The translations under genes were made by a program, and so were the position numbers. The notes under the pieces are model-generated. The model ran no database searches. It was not told the DNA's origin and worked only from the letters and a program-made list of their open reading frames with translations. A stretch of DNA of 54,738 nucleotides from assembly GCA_021108325.1 (NCBI GenBank), contig JAIORB010000050.1:1-54738 (forward strand), given 5' to 3'. The DNA is from Bacteroidales bacterium (lineage in GTDB: Bacteria; Bacteroidota; Bacteroidia; Bacteroidales; UBA12077). Below, piece after piece: positions 36,280 to 45,656 of this stretch. The first letter of the stretch is position 1. Every line of letters begins with the position of its first letter.

Positions 36280-36868
36280 ATTTACCTGTATTGTTAATAT
36301 CAATAATTTTATTTAAAATAGCATATATTGTTAAGCCCGGAACTGTTTTAATACCAAGTTTCCGGGTTATATTTTTTCTGTGTGTTACTACCGTGTGTGT
36401 GCTAATAAATAATTTATCGGCAATTTCTTTATTAGAATAACCCAGTGCAATATTTTTAAGAATATCAATTTCACGTTTACTAATTTCTTCCGGAACTTCT
36501 GATTTTACATTCTTTGTTTCACGGTTACCAATTAAAGTATTAAGTTTTTTAAGAATTGAATTTTGAGTGTCATCCAAATAAATTTGCGTAGTCCATTCAA
36601 GCTCCTTTGTTAATACAATTGATTTTTCAGAGAGAGAAATCACTTGTGTGTTTTTCGCAATTTTTTTAATAATATTTAGTGTATTTGCATTAAGTAAGTT
36701 CGGATTTATAATAATAAAATCGGATTCAAAATTAGCCGGAGTTTTTAAATCATCCTCATTATCGAACTGTTGAATTACCTGTGTGTTAGGTATCTTTTCG
36801 ATAATAGAAATTAATCCTTTTCGAATTAAGTATGATTTTTCAATTATTATAAAAGTTGCTTTGTACAT
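36269..36868 (-). CDS. LuxR-type regulator with degenerate receiver domain
   Basis: The C-terminal 60 residues are a GerE/LuxR helix-turn-helix (SKREIDILKNIALGYSNKEIADKLFIS, TVVTHRKNI). The N-terminal ~110 residues resemble a receiver domain (FIIIEKSYLIRKGL). The expected phospho-acceptor aspartate is missing: the strand-3 segment reads IIINPN, with Asn and no Asp. It is therefore probably a pseudo-receiver not controlled by phosphorylation. It lies 6 bp downstream of the hemerythrin gene in the same operon. Confidence 0.85.
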   Translation of the reverse strand: MYKATFIIIEKSYLIRKGLISIIEKIPNTQVIQQFDNEDDLKTPANFESDFIIINPNLLNANTLNIIKKIAKNTQVISLSEKSIVLTKELEWTTQIYLDDTQNSILKKLNTLIGNRETKNVKSEVPEEISKREIDILKNIALGYSNKEIADKLFISTHTVVTHRKNITRKLGIKTVPGLTIYAILNKIIDINNTGKSKS

Positions 36869-36874
36869 CAGGTA

Positions 36875-37612
36875 CTACTTTTCGGCAAATTTTTTTGTAA
36901 TTATTTTTTCCATTTCACGAATCTTTGGAACAAGAACTTTCTCTTCAATTCTTGAATGATCATTTATATCTTGTTCGAGATTGAATAATTCGTAAAGTAG
37001 TTTGTTACACAATCTTGAATTTTTAGGTTGCGGAAGGTATTTAATAATAATATTTCTCAAGTCGAGGAGTTTTTCTTCGATGTTATCATGTTCATTTTGA
37101 AAAATTTCTATAGAATAGGTTTCCATTAATTCAATAACTGAATTATCCGATTCCACTGAATTATAGGCTTTTTCAATAGCAAGCGTATAAGGAAAAACTA
37201 TTTCTTCCTCGCGACGAGTATGATTCAATAATTCCTGTTTGTAATCATTAAAAAATTTCTTTAATAATACAATATTTTCTTTTTGTGTATAACAAGAATC
37301 AACCATTTCTTCAATTAAATGCTCAATTTCGGGAACTTTTAATTTATGATAATAATCGTGTGTTTTTTGTAGATAGTCGGTTATAAGTTTTACCGAAAAT
37401 GTTTGCAAATGTTTTTTTGGGAAGTAATCCTTATCAACAAAAGCATTTACTATTTCTAAAAAGAAATCTACATCAACATTGTTTTTTTTACAGATTTCGT
37501 CAACCGATTTATCACCAAATCCCAGCTCAATACCAAAACGGTTAAGAACCGATAATGTGAAATAATTCGTATGAATTACATCGGCCATTTTAATATTTTT
37601 CGTGATTATCAT
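36875..37612 (-). CDS. Hemerythrin HHE-domain protein (ScdA/RIC-related)
   Basis: The N-terminal ~70 residues resemble the ScdA_N (DUF542) domain (VLNRFGIELGFGDKSVDEIC), without its usual Cys pair. A hemerythrin-like helical bundle follows (about 80-245) with di-iron ligand candidates in THDYYH, LLNHTRREEEIVFPY, NEHDNIEE and NDHSRIEEKVLVP. Relatives sense or handle O2, NO or repair iron centres. Its coupling to a LuxR-type regulator with no phospho-site suggests that it supplies the signal, which is inference. ATG 37612 is kept; an internal Met (M9) is an alternative. Confidence 0.83.
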   Translation of the reverse strand: MIITKNIKMADVIHTNYFTLSVLNRFGIELGFGDKSVDEICKKNNVDVDFFLEIVNAFVDKDYFPKKHLQTFSVKLITDYLQKTHDYYHKLKVPEIEHLIEEMVDSCYTQKENIVLLKKFFNDYKQELLNHTRREEEIVFPYTLAIEKAYNSVESDNSVIELMETYSIEIFQNEHDNIEEKLLDLRNIIIKYLPQPKNSRLCNKLLYELFNLEQDINDHSRIEEKVLVPKIREMEKIITKKFAEK

Positions 37613-37677
37613 TTCTTAAAATCTTTAATTTATGTGTGAAATATAACAAATTGACAAGCAAATTATTAGAGATCTCC

Positions 37678-38160
37678 TTAATTCCATTCCGGAACAATAA
37701 ACTCAGGTGTTGATTCAAGGTTGCTTAATTGATATTCCCTGTCCATAATCTGAAAATCGAATTTTATAGTATCGTTTACCTGATTTATTAAATAGATTTT
37801 TATTTTCATATCACCCTTAATATATTTCCTGTAAACTCCTTCTGAGAAATATGGCAGCAAAAAGTAAATTGTATCGGTAGCGGTAAAAATGCCATTTATT
37901 TTGGTGTATTCATAAATAAAAATGTCAGGAATTTCAATGTCGATTATTGTATCTGAATTTTCAGCAAATCCGATATCACCATTTCCATCGACAAAATCAA
38001 ATTGTAAAAACCCAATTTGGTTTTCAAATCCATTAATAATTTCTTTATCGAAATTAAAATCTTGATATTTTATTAAAGGTATTTCAGAATACTCCTCAGT
38101 TTTTTCACAAGCAATGAAAAGTAATATTATTGTTGATATGATTAGTCCCAATCTTTTCAC
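37678..38160 (-). CDS. Conserved Bacteroidota lipoprotein, function unknown
   Basis: A 160-aa protein with a clear lipoprotein signal peptide (LFIAC, Cys at residue 18). The mature domain starts with IPLIKYQDF, then FDFVDGNGDIGF and DTIKFDF, which suggests a beta-sandwich. No function can be assigned. It lies 3 bp downstream of der and is the last gene of the era-der run. Confidence 0.72.
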   Translation of the reverse strand: MKRLGLIISTIILLFIACEKTEEYSEIPLIKYQDFNFDKEIINGFENQIGFLQFDFVDGNGDIGFAENSDTIIDIEIPDIFIYEYTKINGIFTATDTIYFLLPYFSEGVYRKYIKGDMKIKIYLINQVNDTIKFDFQIMDREYQLSNLESTPEFIVPEWN

Positions 38161-38163
38161 AAC

Positions 38164-39462
38164 TTATTTTTTTCTCATATAAATCTGAATGGGTGATCCT
38201 GTAAAATCAAAGTTTTCTCTGAGCTTATTTTCGAGATATCTTTTATAAGGATCTTTAACATATTGCGGTAAATTACAAAAGAATGCAAACGATGGATAAA
38301 AAGTATTTAGCTGGGTAATATATTTTATTTTAACAAACTTGCCTTTTATTGATGGTGGAGGATAAGCTTCAATAACAGCTTGCATTACTTCGTTTAATTT
38401 AGATGTTGTGATTTTCTTTTTCCTGTTTTCGTAAACTTGTTTGGCTTCCTCAAGTACTTTATGGATACGTTGTTTGGTTAATACAGAAGTAAAAATAATA
38501 GGTACATCAACAAATGGAGACATTTTCTCTTTTACTTTCTGTGTGTAATCTTTCGATGTATTGGTTTCTTTTTCAATTAAATCCCACTTGTTAACCAGTA
38601 TCACCAGACCTTTATTATTTTTTTGAATAAGTCTTATTATGTTAAGGTCTTGCGCCTCCATGCCCTGTGTAGCATCTATTAAAAGTAAACAGACATCTGC
38701 TTTTTCTATCGATCGTATTGAACGTAAAACTGAGTAAAATTCAAGATTTTCAGTAACCTTTCCTTTCTTACGAATTCCGGCAGTGTCAACTAAATAGAAA
38801 TCCTGATTAAATTTATTGTATCGTGTGTAAATTGAATCTCGTGTTGTTCCCGAAATTGGAGTTACAATGTTTCTTTCTTCGTCAATTAAAGCATTAATCA
38901 GTGATGATTTACCAACATTGGGGCGTCCCACAACTGTATATTTTGGAATATCAAGTTCTCCTTCGATATCTTCTTTTTCAATATGGCTAACAACTTTGTC
39001 GAGTAATTCACCGGTTCCGCTTCCGTTTATAGATGAAATACTAATAGGATCGCCTAAGCCGAATTTATAAAACTCATTCGCCTCCAGAATTCGTTTATTA
39101 TTATCTACTTTGTTTACAACAAGCAATATATTTTTATTCGATTTTCGGAGAATTTGAGCAACAGTGTCATCCATATCCGTTATACCACTTGTAACATCAA
39201 CAACGAAAAGAATTAAATTTGCTTCTTCCATAGCAATGTCAACTTGCTTTCTTATTTCTTCTTCAAAAATATCATCTGAATTAAGAATGTAGCCGCCAGT
39301 ATCAATTACCGAGAACTCTTTCCCTGCCCACTCTGCTATTCCATATAACCTGTCTCTCGTAACCCCGCTTATTTCATCAACTATTGCTTGTTTTGTTTCC
39401 GTAAGTCGGTTAAACAATGTTGATTTTCCCACGTTAGGTCTTCCTACTATTGCTACAATCAT
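38164..39462 (-). CDS. der: Ribosome biogenesis GTPase Der (EngA)
   Basis: Der is an essential GTPase for 50S subunit assembly. Two tandem G domains each carry [12 protein letters not shown] and NKWD G4 motifs follow, and a C-terminal KH-like domain completes the protein. At 432 aa it is of normal length. It is separated by 10 bp from the four-helix protein gene and stands downstream of era, so two ribosome-assembly GTPases share one operon. Confidence 0.96.
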   Translation of the reverse strand: MIVAIVGRPNVGKSTLFNRLTETKQAIVDEISGVTRDRLYGIAEWAGKEFSVIDTGGYILNSDDIFEEEIRKQVDIAMEEANLILFVVDVTSGITDMDDTVAQILRKSNKNILLVVNKVDNNKRILEANEFYKFGLGDPISISSINGSGTGELLDKVVSHIEKEDIEGELDIPKYTVVGRPNVGKSSLINALIDEERNIVTPISGTTRDSIYTRYNKFNQDFYLVDTAGIRKKGKVTENLEFYSVLRSIRSIEKADVCLLLIDATQGMEAQDLNIIRLIQKNNKGLVILVNKWDLIEKETNTSKDYTQKVKEKMSPFVDVPIIFTSVLTKQRIHKVLEEAKQVYENRKKKITTSKLNEVMQAVIEAYPPPSIKGKFVKIKYITQLNTFYPSFAFFCNLPQYVKDPYKRYLENKLRENFDFTGSPIQIYMRKK

Positions 39463-39472
39463 GGTTTGTATT

Positions 39473-39814
39473 TTAATAAATTAGTTTACTGATAATTGTA
39501 TTGAGTTTTTCAATAATTATTTGTGATTCGTTTATCAATGTGTTTTTTTGTTCATTTAGAGTGTCATTTGTAATTTTGCCCATTGCATTTAATAATTCAA
39601 TTGATTTTTGTGTATTTAAATGACAGTCTCTAATATTTTTAGCAAAATCTTCATTTTCTTCAGCATTAAGTGCATCAATAAATTTTATAGATACTGCACC
39701 AATACTCTTTTTCAAATTACTATTTACTAATTCGGGAAATTCTTTCTCTAAACTTTTAATAAGCCCGATTCCCAGAACTGCAAAATTATATGTTTTTACT
39801 TCTAATTCTTTCAT
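39473..39814 (-). CDS. Small four-helix-bundle protein between era and der
   Basis: A 113-aa all-helical protein (ATG at 39814, MKELEVKTY). An upstream ATG at 39838 would overlap the era 3' end and add eight residues; the shorter form is preferred. The pattern [30 protein letters not shown] and a conserved helical tail resembles the S23/four-helix-bundle family (TIGR02436-like), though the match is not strong. Its placement between two ribosome-assembly GTPases invites a ribosome link, but I cannot support one. Confidence 0.6.
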   Translation of the reverse strand: MKELEVKTYNFAVLGIGLIKSLEKEFPELVNSNLKKSIGAVSIKFIDALNAEENEDFAKNIRDCHLNTQKSIELLNAMGKITNDTLNEQKNTLINESQIIIEKLNTIISKLIY

Positions 39815-39821
39815 TTCAATT

Positions 39822-40703
39822 TTACATATTATATCCAAAGTTTCGTAATGACCTGTCTTTATCGCGCCAGTCTTTACTAACTTTCACGTATAATTCTAAA
39901 TATACTTTTTTACCAAAAAAATCTTCAATGTCTTTTCGGGCATCGGTTCCTGTTTTCTTTAGCGCTTGTCCTTTATGCCCTATTATAATTCCTTTTTGCG
40001 ATGGCCTTATAACATGTATATTGGCTCTTATTCTTAAAATCTTATCTGTATTTTTAAACTCTTCAACTTCAATTTCAACCGAGTAAGGAATCTCTTTGCT
40101 ATAATTTAACAAAACCTTTTCGCGAATAATTTCCGAAACAAAGAAACGTTCTGTTTTATCTGTAAATGAATCTTTTGGGAAATATGGAGGACTTTCAGGT
40201 AATAATTCTATTATCCTTTTAAAGACATGTTCCAAATTGAATTTATTTAATGCCGATATTGGAATGATCTCTGCTTTAGGAAGAAATTTGCTCCATATTT
40301 CGACTAATGCTTCGAGTTTTTCCTGGTTGCTTAAATCGATTTTATTTATTAATAATAAAATTGGAACATCAATTTGTGAAAGCCGATCGATATATTGCTG
40401 GTTTTTGTCGAAAGTCTCAACAACATCTGTTATGTATAACATTACATCAGCATCATCAAATGCGGTTCCCACAAATCCCATCATTTTTTCCTGCAATTTG
40501 TAATTTGGTTTCAGAATTCCCGGAGTATCTGAATATACAATCTGATAATCATCATCGTTTACAATTCCCATAATCCTGTGTCGGGTAGTTTGCGACTTTG
40601 ATGTTATAATAGAGAGTTTTTCTCCCACCATGGCATTCATTAAAGTCGATTTCCCAACATTTGGATTTCCTATAATATTTACAAAACCTGATTTATGTGG
40701 CAT
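39822..40703 (-). CDS. era: GTPase Era
   Basis: Era binds the 3' end of 16S rRNA and assists 30S maturation. The G domain has GNPNVGKST (G1), DTPG (G3) and NKID (G4). A C-terminal KH domain follows with the signature GHKGQALKKTGTDARKDIE and ends near WRDKDRSLRNFGY. At 293 aa it is complete. It heads the era / four-helix / der / lipoprotein operon, with a TATCTTTG promoter box 27 bp upstream. Confidence 0.96.
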   Translation of the reverse strand: MPHKSGFVNIIGNPNVGKSTLMNAMVGEKLSIITSKSQTTRHRIMGIVNDDDYQIVYSDTPGILKPNYKLQEKMMGFVGTAFDDADVMLYITDVVETFDKNQQYIDRLSQIDVPILLLINKIDLSNQEKLEALVEIWSKFLPKAEIIPISALNKFNLEHVFKRIIELLPESPPYFPKDSFTDKTERFFVSEIIREKVLLNYSKEIPYSVEIEVEEFKNTDKILRIRANIHVIRPSQKGIIIGHKGQALKKTGTDARKDIEDFFGKKVYLELYVKVSKDWRDKDRSLRNFGYNM

Positions 40704-40729
40704 TACAGTGTATAGATATAAAATTTTTA

Positions 40730-40737
40730 CAAAGATA
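40730..40737 (-). promoter_or_regulatory. Promoter -7 box (TATCTTTG) for the era operon
   Basis: Perfect TAnnTTTG match on the minus strand, 27 bp upstream of the era ATG. No TTG at 19-nt spacing. Confidence 0.6.
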
Positions 40738-40829
40738 AGAGAAATTTTGGCTAAACCACTTCAATATGTTTTTGTTGTTTAGCAGGATTTACAATCCGAA
40801 AACTAAGTTTGTGCAAGTCGTCAATTATC

Positions 40830-40954
40830 TGTCAAAAAAGCAAGAATTTTGACAATTCTCTTTCTTTCTGTCAAATGGCAAGAAATTTTGACACGTTAGC
40901 TTGTTATTTGTCAAATTATTCGTATTTTTGACAAAAAGCAAATAAAATGTCAAA
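40830..40954 (+). promoter_or_regulatory. Three-palindrome operator array and promoter of fic
   Basis: Three 25-bp inverted repeats of the form TGTCAAA-N10-TTTTGACA lie at 40830-40854, 40869-40893 and 40909-40933. A fourth half-site, TGTCAAA, falls at 40948-40954 across the start codon. Successive starts are 39, 40 and 39 bp apart. A full consensus promoter, TTG at 40901-40903, 19 nt, then TATTTTTG at 40923-40930, overlaps the third palindrome. This layout is that of a repressor array shutting off its own promoter. The Fic protein has a C-terminal winged-helix region and is the natural candidate regulator. Confidence 0.8.
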
Positions 40955-42065
40955 GACAATTCCATACGACCGTAATCAGCCCTATAACCAATTACCGCTA
41001 TTACCTCCTCCTGATAATAAAATAATAACTATTGAAATAATGCAAGCTGTAAATAAAGCAAACAAGGCTCTTGCCGAATTAAAAGGGCTTGCAAAAAAAC
41101 TACCAAATCAATCTATGTTGGTAAATACGATTGCTTTAAGAGAAGCTAAAGCCAGTACAGAAATAGAAAATATTTTTACTACCGATGACGAACTGTATAG
41201 AGCCTTATCAGGAAATGAAATTGGTTTAAAAGGAAATGCTAAAGAGGTGTTACGATATCGCCAGGCTTTATGGAAAGGATATAGCACAATTAAAACAACA
41301 GGAACATTTGAAACCGGACTGTTAATCAAGATTTACCAGGAAATCAAAGAAATAAATGATGGTATTCGCCCTCCACAAGTGCAAACAACAATAAAGAAAA
41401 GAGGTAGTGGTTTACTAACAGGTACAGTGGTTTATACTCCTCCAAGAGGTACAAAAGTTATTGAAGAAAAGTTAGATAATTTGATTGAATATTTGAACGA
41501 TGATAAAAAATATTCTTATGACCCGTTAATAAAAATGGCCGTTTCTCATTATCAATTTGAAGCAATACATCCGTTTAGGGATGGAAATGGTAGAGCAGGA
41601 AGAGTTTTAAGTATTCTATTGATGATTCAGAAGAAACTTTTAGATGTTCCAATTCTTTATTTGAGTGTTTATATTATCGAAAACAAAGATGATTACTATA
41701 CTTTTTTAAATAATGTTACCACACGCAGAAACTGGAAGGAGTGGATTATTTACATGCTTAAAGCAGTTGAGGAGACTGCAACATATACTATTAGCAAGGT
41801 TGACGAGATCGACCAGCTATTTCAAAACACATACAAATTGGTGACTGGCAAATTACCGCATATTCGAAAAGAAATAGTAGAAAAAATATTTGAGCAACCA
41901 TACATTAAACCAAAAGCTTTGCAGGATCAAAACCTTAAAAGTTTAAATACTGCTAAAAAATATTTGGGTGAAATGGAAAAATTGGGAATATTAGCTTCTA
42001 AAAAAGTAGGGAAAGAAATTATTTATTTAAACATCGACTTGTTTAACTTATTATCAGAAACGTAA
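40947..42065 (+). CDS. Fic family protein with N-terminal inhibitory helix and C-terminal winged helix
   Basis: Fic enzymes AMPylate (or otherwise nucleotidylate) hydroxyl side chains of target proteins. The catalytic motif HPFRDGNGR is at 208-216 (H208). The N-terminal segment ASTEIENIF carries the inhibitory SxxxE(N) helix at 70-75 (E74), so it is a class II auto-inhibited Fic. Residues about 290-372 look like a winged-helix DNA-binding domain. At 372 aa it fits the Fic/DOC-N plus wHTH architecture found in Bacteroides proteins. It stands alone behind a three-palindrome operator array, so autorepression is likely. Its target is unknown. Confidence 0.92.
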   Translation: MSKTIPYDRNQPYNQLPLLPPPDNKIITIEIMQAVNKANKALAELKGLAKKLPNQSMLVNTIALREAKASTEIENIFTTDDELYRALSGNEIGLKGNAKEVLRYRQALWKGYSTIKTTGTFETGLLIKIYQEIKEINDGIRPPQVQTTIKKRGSGLLTGTVVYTPPRGTKVIEEKLDNLIEYLNDDKKYSYDPLIKMAVSHYQFEAIHPFRDGNGRAGRVLSILLMIQKKLLDVPILYLSVYIIENKDDYYTFLNNVTTRRNWKEWIIYMLKAVEETATYTISKVDEIDQLFQNTYKLVTGKLPHIRKEIVEKIFEQPYIKPKALQDQNLKSLNTAKKYLGEMEKLGILASKKVGKEIIYLNIDLFNLLSET

Positions 42066-42099
42066 GTCCTTCTTGAATATATTTCATGGTAACGTGTTA

Positions 42100-44514
42100 T
42101 TATAACCCAATCGTTAAGCTTAACTTATACGAAAAATTATCAGCAGTTTTTGTAAAAGCATAAGGTCCATAACGATAAAATAGACCAAAGCCATAGCCCA
42201 AAAAAGATTGATTCAATATATTATTGATTAACAATCCACATTCATAATAACCTTTTTCGATAGATCTAATGGTTTGGGTAGTTTGATGATTTAAATTTTG
42301 TGATAATTCCCCGATCCCGAAATTATTTACAACAGCAAATTTTGGACTGAATTTTTCAGAGCTAAATAGAAGATTCCCAAAATCATGTTTGAAGAATATA
42401 GAAAGGAATTTATCGGAATAAAATTCTCCCATACGCATTGTTCCAAAACTGTTTTCTGCTTCAATACTAAACGATTGGTAGCTTCCATGTCCGTTATACA
42501 TTTTTGAAACAGGAATTTTCCCGTCAATTAATCCTCCTGCAATTGCAAGCTTTGTTTTTCCCAGCGATTTTGTTTTAAAAGTTTTGGTAACTTTTGCTTC
42601 GTATTTGGTATATTCAAATTCACCATCAAACAGGTTTGTTCCTTTAATGATATTTCCGTAAAAAATCGGGTAATTTGTTCCTAAAGTATATCTCGCTTTT
42701 AGTGTTTGCAAAAACTTCTCGTTATACGCATATCTGAATTGCACACCAATTTCGTTAAAAATAAATTCGTTTGTTGAATTAGCTATGCTTGGCCCATAAG
42801 TATAATCATCGGTAGCAGTATTATAAGATTGATTATAGAATATTTTTGTTTTAAGATATTGCAGGCTTAAAAAGCTAAATGAAATCTGGTATTTTTCGAT
42901 CAAATCCATATTTTCAATCATATACTTTCTATATATCTCCGTTGTTGTAAAGTCTGGTGTTTCAAAAAAACTATATCCTGATTTCTCAACCACATCATTT
43001 GTATACAAAAAATGAATTTTACTTTCAGTGTTTTCATGCAAGTTAAGTATCAAATCTCCTCCATATTTCCAGGCTTTATCTTTAAATCCATAACCAAAAT
43101 ATCCACCAACAGAAAAATATCTCGAAATTTTATCATTAGTCATTAGCCCAAGTCCAAGCCTGTATCCTTCATAACTGTTATAATCCATTAGTCTGTTTAA
43201 TGGCAGATTAAAACATTTTACAGGAATATTTCCGTTCATAAGCGCTTCCAGTCCTGATAATTTTTTCTCAAGTTTTTCTGCTTTACTAATACTGTCAATT
43301 ACCCGGTAAGTTTCAATTTCTATCTCCGATAGTGGTTGAGTTCTCTGATTTTGCCAGAATTCATCCGTTTTTTTGTTGGCATCCTCCAAAACTTTTATTT
43401 CAACACGATTAAAATTCTTTTTACTTAATTGTGGATTCAAATTAATATTCGAAACATAGCTTTTTCCTTTGGCTACCATATCGTAATCATCAACTCCCGA
43501 TGATGCTAAGGCATCAACAAAAACAATATTGGTAATTAACTCTTTTGGAAACCACTGTTTATTATCAACGTATTCATAGTTTTGTTGAATTCCAACTACC
43601 ATTCCCTGGTTTTTCTCTAAAGCTTCAGCTACAACAGATTGTATTGCATATTTGTTGGTGTTTATATGCAAAAAACCTTTTAATCCATCAAATTTTTTTC
43701 CTTTTCTGGGTCGATAAGAGATAATGAAGATCGTATCATTTTTTTCATTGTATAAAGTGTCTTCCATGAGGAAAAAATACCTGTTTGTGCTTCCTTTACT
43801 TATCGGGTTAACATACATTTTGTCCAATATTTCAAAATACTCATTGTAAAAAGAGAATGATTGAATCTGTGATGCAATTAACGAAAATATTGGGTCGCTA
43901 AAACCGGATACTTTCGAAGCAACAATTTTTTCATTGTATTTATCGGGTTGAATAAATTCTTTTTCGTTAATTGTTTCAAGTACCAGTAAATGATGGTTTT
44001 CAAGATTCTGTTCCAGTTTACTTTTTTTGTATTTAACACTATCGGGGATGTTAGTAGTATCTTTTCCCAAAGTGAAAATCATCTTATTATATGATGTACA
44101 AGAAAAGGAACTCATTTTCTCAGGATTATTTAAATCCTTGTTTTCAATAACTTTATTAATGATTCGATTGGCAGGATTCTCTCCGGGAAGAATTACAACC
44201 TCTTCGAGATTAAAAGTTTTCGGGCGCAGTTTTATTACAATATTTTCCAATGAATTTTCCTGACATAATAACAAGCTGTCTGAATAATACCCGAGGTAAC
44301 TTAAATAAAGCTTATGAATTGGTTTTGTGCCGGAAATATTAAAAACACCATCAATATTTGTTGTTGTTCCAAGATTCGATTTTCCATAAATGATATTTAC
44401 AAAAGGTAAAGGTTTTTTTGTTTTTGAATCGATAATTTTACCTTTTATATCCTGGCTTTTTAGAAAAGTGCTGATAAATAATAAAATCGAGAATAGCAAT
44501 AATTTTCTACACAC
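42100..44514 (-). CDS. DUF5686 outer-membrane protein with carboxypeptidase-like regulatory domain
   Basis: A signal peptide (ending near LKSQ) precedes a CarboxypepD_reg-like beta-sandwich (about 22-105; DIKGKIIDSKTKKPLPFVNI, GTTTNIDGVFNI). The rest matches the DUF5686 family, ending in alternating beta-strands typical of an outer-membrane barrel. At 804 aa it is of normal length. There is no TonB-plug domain, so it is not a SusC-type receptor. Function is unknown. It is monocistronic. Confidence 0.83.
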   Translation of the reverse strand: MCRKLLLFSILLFISTFLKSQDIKGKIIDSKTKKPLPFVNIIYGKSNLGTTTNIDGVFNISGTKPIHKLYLSYLGYYSDSLLLCQENSLENIVIKLRPKTFNLEEVVILPGENPANRIINKVIENKDLNNPEKMSSFSCTSYNKMIFTLGKDTTNIPDSVKYKKSKLEQNLENHHLLVLETINEKEFIQPDKYNEKIVASKVSGFSDPIFSLIASQIQSFSFYNEYFEILDKMYVNPISKGSTNRYFFLMEDTLYNEKNDTIFIISYRPRKGKKFDGLKGFLHINTNKYAIQSVVAEALEKNQGMVVGIQQNYEYVDNKQWFPKELITNIVFVDALASSGVDDYDMVAKGKSYVSNINLNPQLSKKNFNRVEIKVLEDANKKTDEFWQNQRTQPLSEIEIETYRVIDSISKAEKLEKKLSGLEALMNGNIPVKCFNLPLNRLMDYNSYEGYRLGLGLMTNDKISRYFSVGGYFGYGFKDKAWKYGGDLILNLHENTESKIHFLYTNDVVEKSGYSFFETPDFTTTEIYRKYMIENMDLIEKYQISFSFLSLQYLKTKIFYNQSYNTATDDYTYGPSIANSTNEFIFNEIGVQFRYAYNEKFLQTLKARYTLGTNYPIFYGNIIKGTNLFDGEFEYTKYEAKVTKTFKTKSLGKTKLAIAGGLIDGKIPVSKMYNGHGSYQSFSIEAENSFGTMRMGEFYSDKFLSIFFKHDFGNLLFSSEKFSPKFAVVNNFGIGELSQNLNHQTTQTIRSIEKGYYECGLLINNILNQSFLGYGFGLFYRYGPYAFTKTADNFSYKLSLTIGL

Positions 44515-44539
44515 AGTATTTTTTGTTTTTTAAGCGATT

Positions 44540-44621
44540 AGCCGTGGCACGGTTAACTTATATAGATGATAGCAAATTGTAATTATAATTTACTGTCTAT
44601 TAAAAAATCCGTGCTACGGCT
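44540..44621. repeat. Inverted repeat upstream of the DUF5686 gene
   Basis: AGCCGTGGCACGG (44540-44552) pairs with CCGTGCTACGGCT (44609-44621) over 13 positions with one G-T, around a 56-bp AT-rich interior that itself has an AAATT/AATTT palindrome. The GC-rich arms contrast with the surroundings. No T-run suggests a terminator. It may be a small dispersed repeat. Confidence 0.5.
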
Positions 44622-44695
44622 TGCGATTTTTTGCTTTTTTACTATTGGTAGATAAAGATTGTTAAATATTACAGTTTTAAAAAATAATCTTTGAA

Positions 44696-45526
44696 TTATT
44701 TAAATGATTTTCTTTTTAGGATAGATATTTCTTGTGGCGTAAGGAATCTCCATTTTCCACGAGGTACGTTCTTTTTTGTTAAGCCTGCAAAATAAACACG
44801 ATCAAGTTTTCTAATTTTATAACCCAGCGATTCGAAAATTCTACGAACAATTCTGTTTTGTCCTGAATGAATCTCAATTCCTACCTGCGTTTTATCTTTT
44901 TCATCAACATAACTAATGGCATCTGCCTGAATAAAATCATCATCCAATTGAAGGCCTTCAATAATTTTTAGCATGTCACCTTTAATCAGGTTTTTATCTA
45001 ATTGCACGTGATAAATTTTCTTTTTATTATAACTTGGATGAGTAAGCTGCTTGGTTAATTCTCCATCGTTGGTTAATAATAAAACTCCGGTTGTATTTTT
45101 GTCAAGTCGCCCAACAGGGTACACTCTTTCAGGACAAGCATTTTTAACCATATCAATTACTGTTCTGTCGGCATGCTTATCCCTAACTGTTGTTACAACA
45201 TCTTTGGGTTTATTTAAAAGGATATAAACTTGTTGTTCCCGGCTTATTTTTTTGCCTTTATATCTAATATCGTCTTTTGGAGAGACTTTTACTCCTAATT
45301 CTCTAATAACATTTCCGTTAACAGAAATCTCACCGGCTTTTATTAAATCATCAGCATCACGACGAGAGCAAATACCAGCATTTGATATAAACTTATTTAA
45401 TCGTAATGGTTCATTCCATTCCGAAATTTTTCTTTTTAAATTTTCTTTCCCTGCTGCTTCTTTTTTAAAAGATGGTTTTCTTTTCGAATTTTTTTGTCCT
45501 TTGCTTCTTTTATTGTCTCTTTCCAT
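44696..45526 (-). CDS. RluB-like rRNA pseudouridine synthase
   Basis: A charged N-terminal extension (1-38) is followed by an S4 RNA-binding domain (about 40-88; RLNKFISNAGICSRRDAD) and an RsuA/RluB-type pseudouridine synthase domain. The catalytic aspartate is D142 in VGRLDKNTTGVLLLTNDGEL. Later GQNRIVRRIFESLG fits RluB/RluF more than RsuA. The likely target is 23S rRNA near position 2605, by family. At 276 aa it is normal once the extension is allowed for. A TAACTTTG promoter box lies about 45 bp upstream. Confidence 0.88.
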   Translation of the reverse strand: MERDNKRSKGQKNSKRKPSFKKEAAGKENLKRKISEWNEPLRLNKFISNAGICSRRDADDLIKAGEISVNGNVIRELGVKVSPKDDIRYKGKKISREQQVYILLNKPKDVVTTVRDKHADRTVIDMVKNACPERVYPVGRLDKNTTGVLLLTNDGELTKQLTHPSYNKKKIYHVQLDKNLIKGDMLKIIEGLQLDDDFIQADAISYVDEKDKTQVGIEIHSGQNRIVRRIFESLGYKIRKLDRVYFAGLTKKNVPRGKWRFLTPQEISILKRKSFK

Positions 45527-45569
45527 TTTCTCTTGCCGGATGATTATTAAATAGTTTACTTTGTTGGCG

Positions 45570-45577
45570 CAAAGTTA
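45570..45577 (-). promoter_or_regulatory. Promoter -7 box (TAACTTTG) for the RluB-like gene
   Basis: Perfect TAnnTTTG match on the minus strand followed by the commonly seen GCGCC; 44 bp upstream of the ATG at 45526. Confidence 0.6.
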
Positions 45578-45656
45578 ATATATTAATTTATGCTGTATTA
45601 CGAATTCATATTTTTTATTTTGTATAGTTGAGTTTGTTAAAAAAATATAAAATTTG

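Noticed and set aside
40830..40933. CRISPR-like array (three repeats of regular spacing)
   Set aside because: The units are palindromic operators with non-identical centres, short gaps and a promoter in the third; no cas genes are present.
42100..44514. SusC/TonB-dependent receptor
   Set aside because: The carboxypeptidase-like domain is shared with SusC proteins, but no plug domain follows and the rest matches DUF5686.
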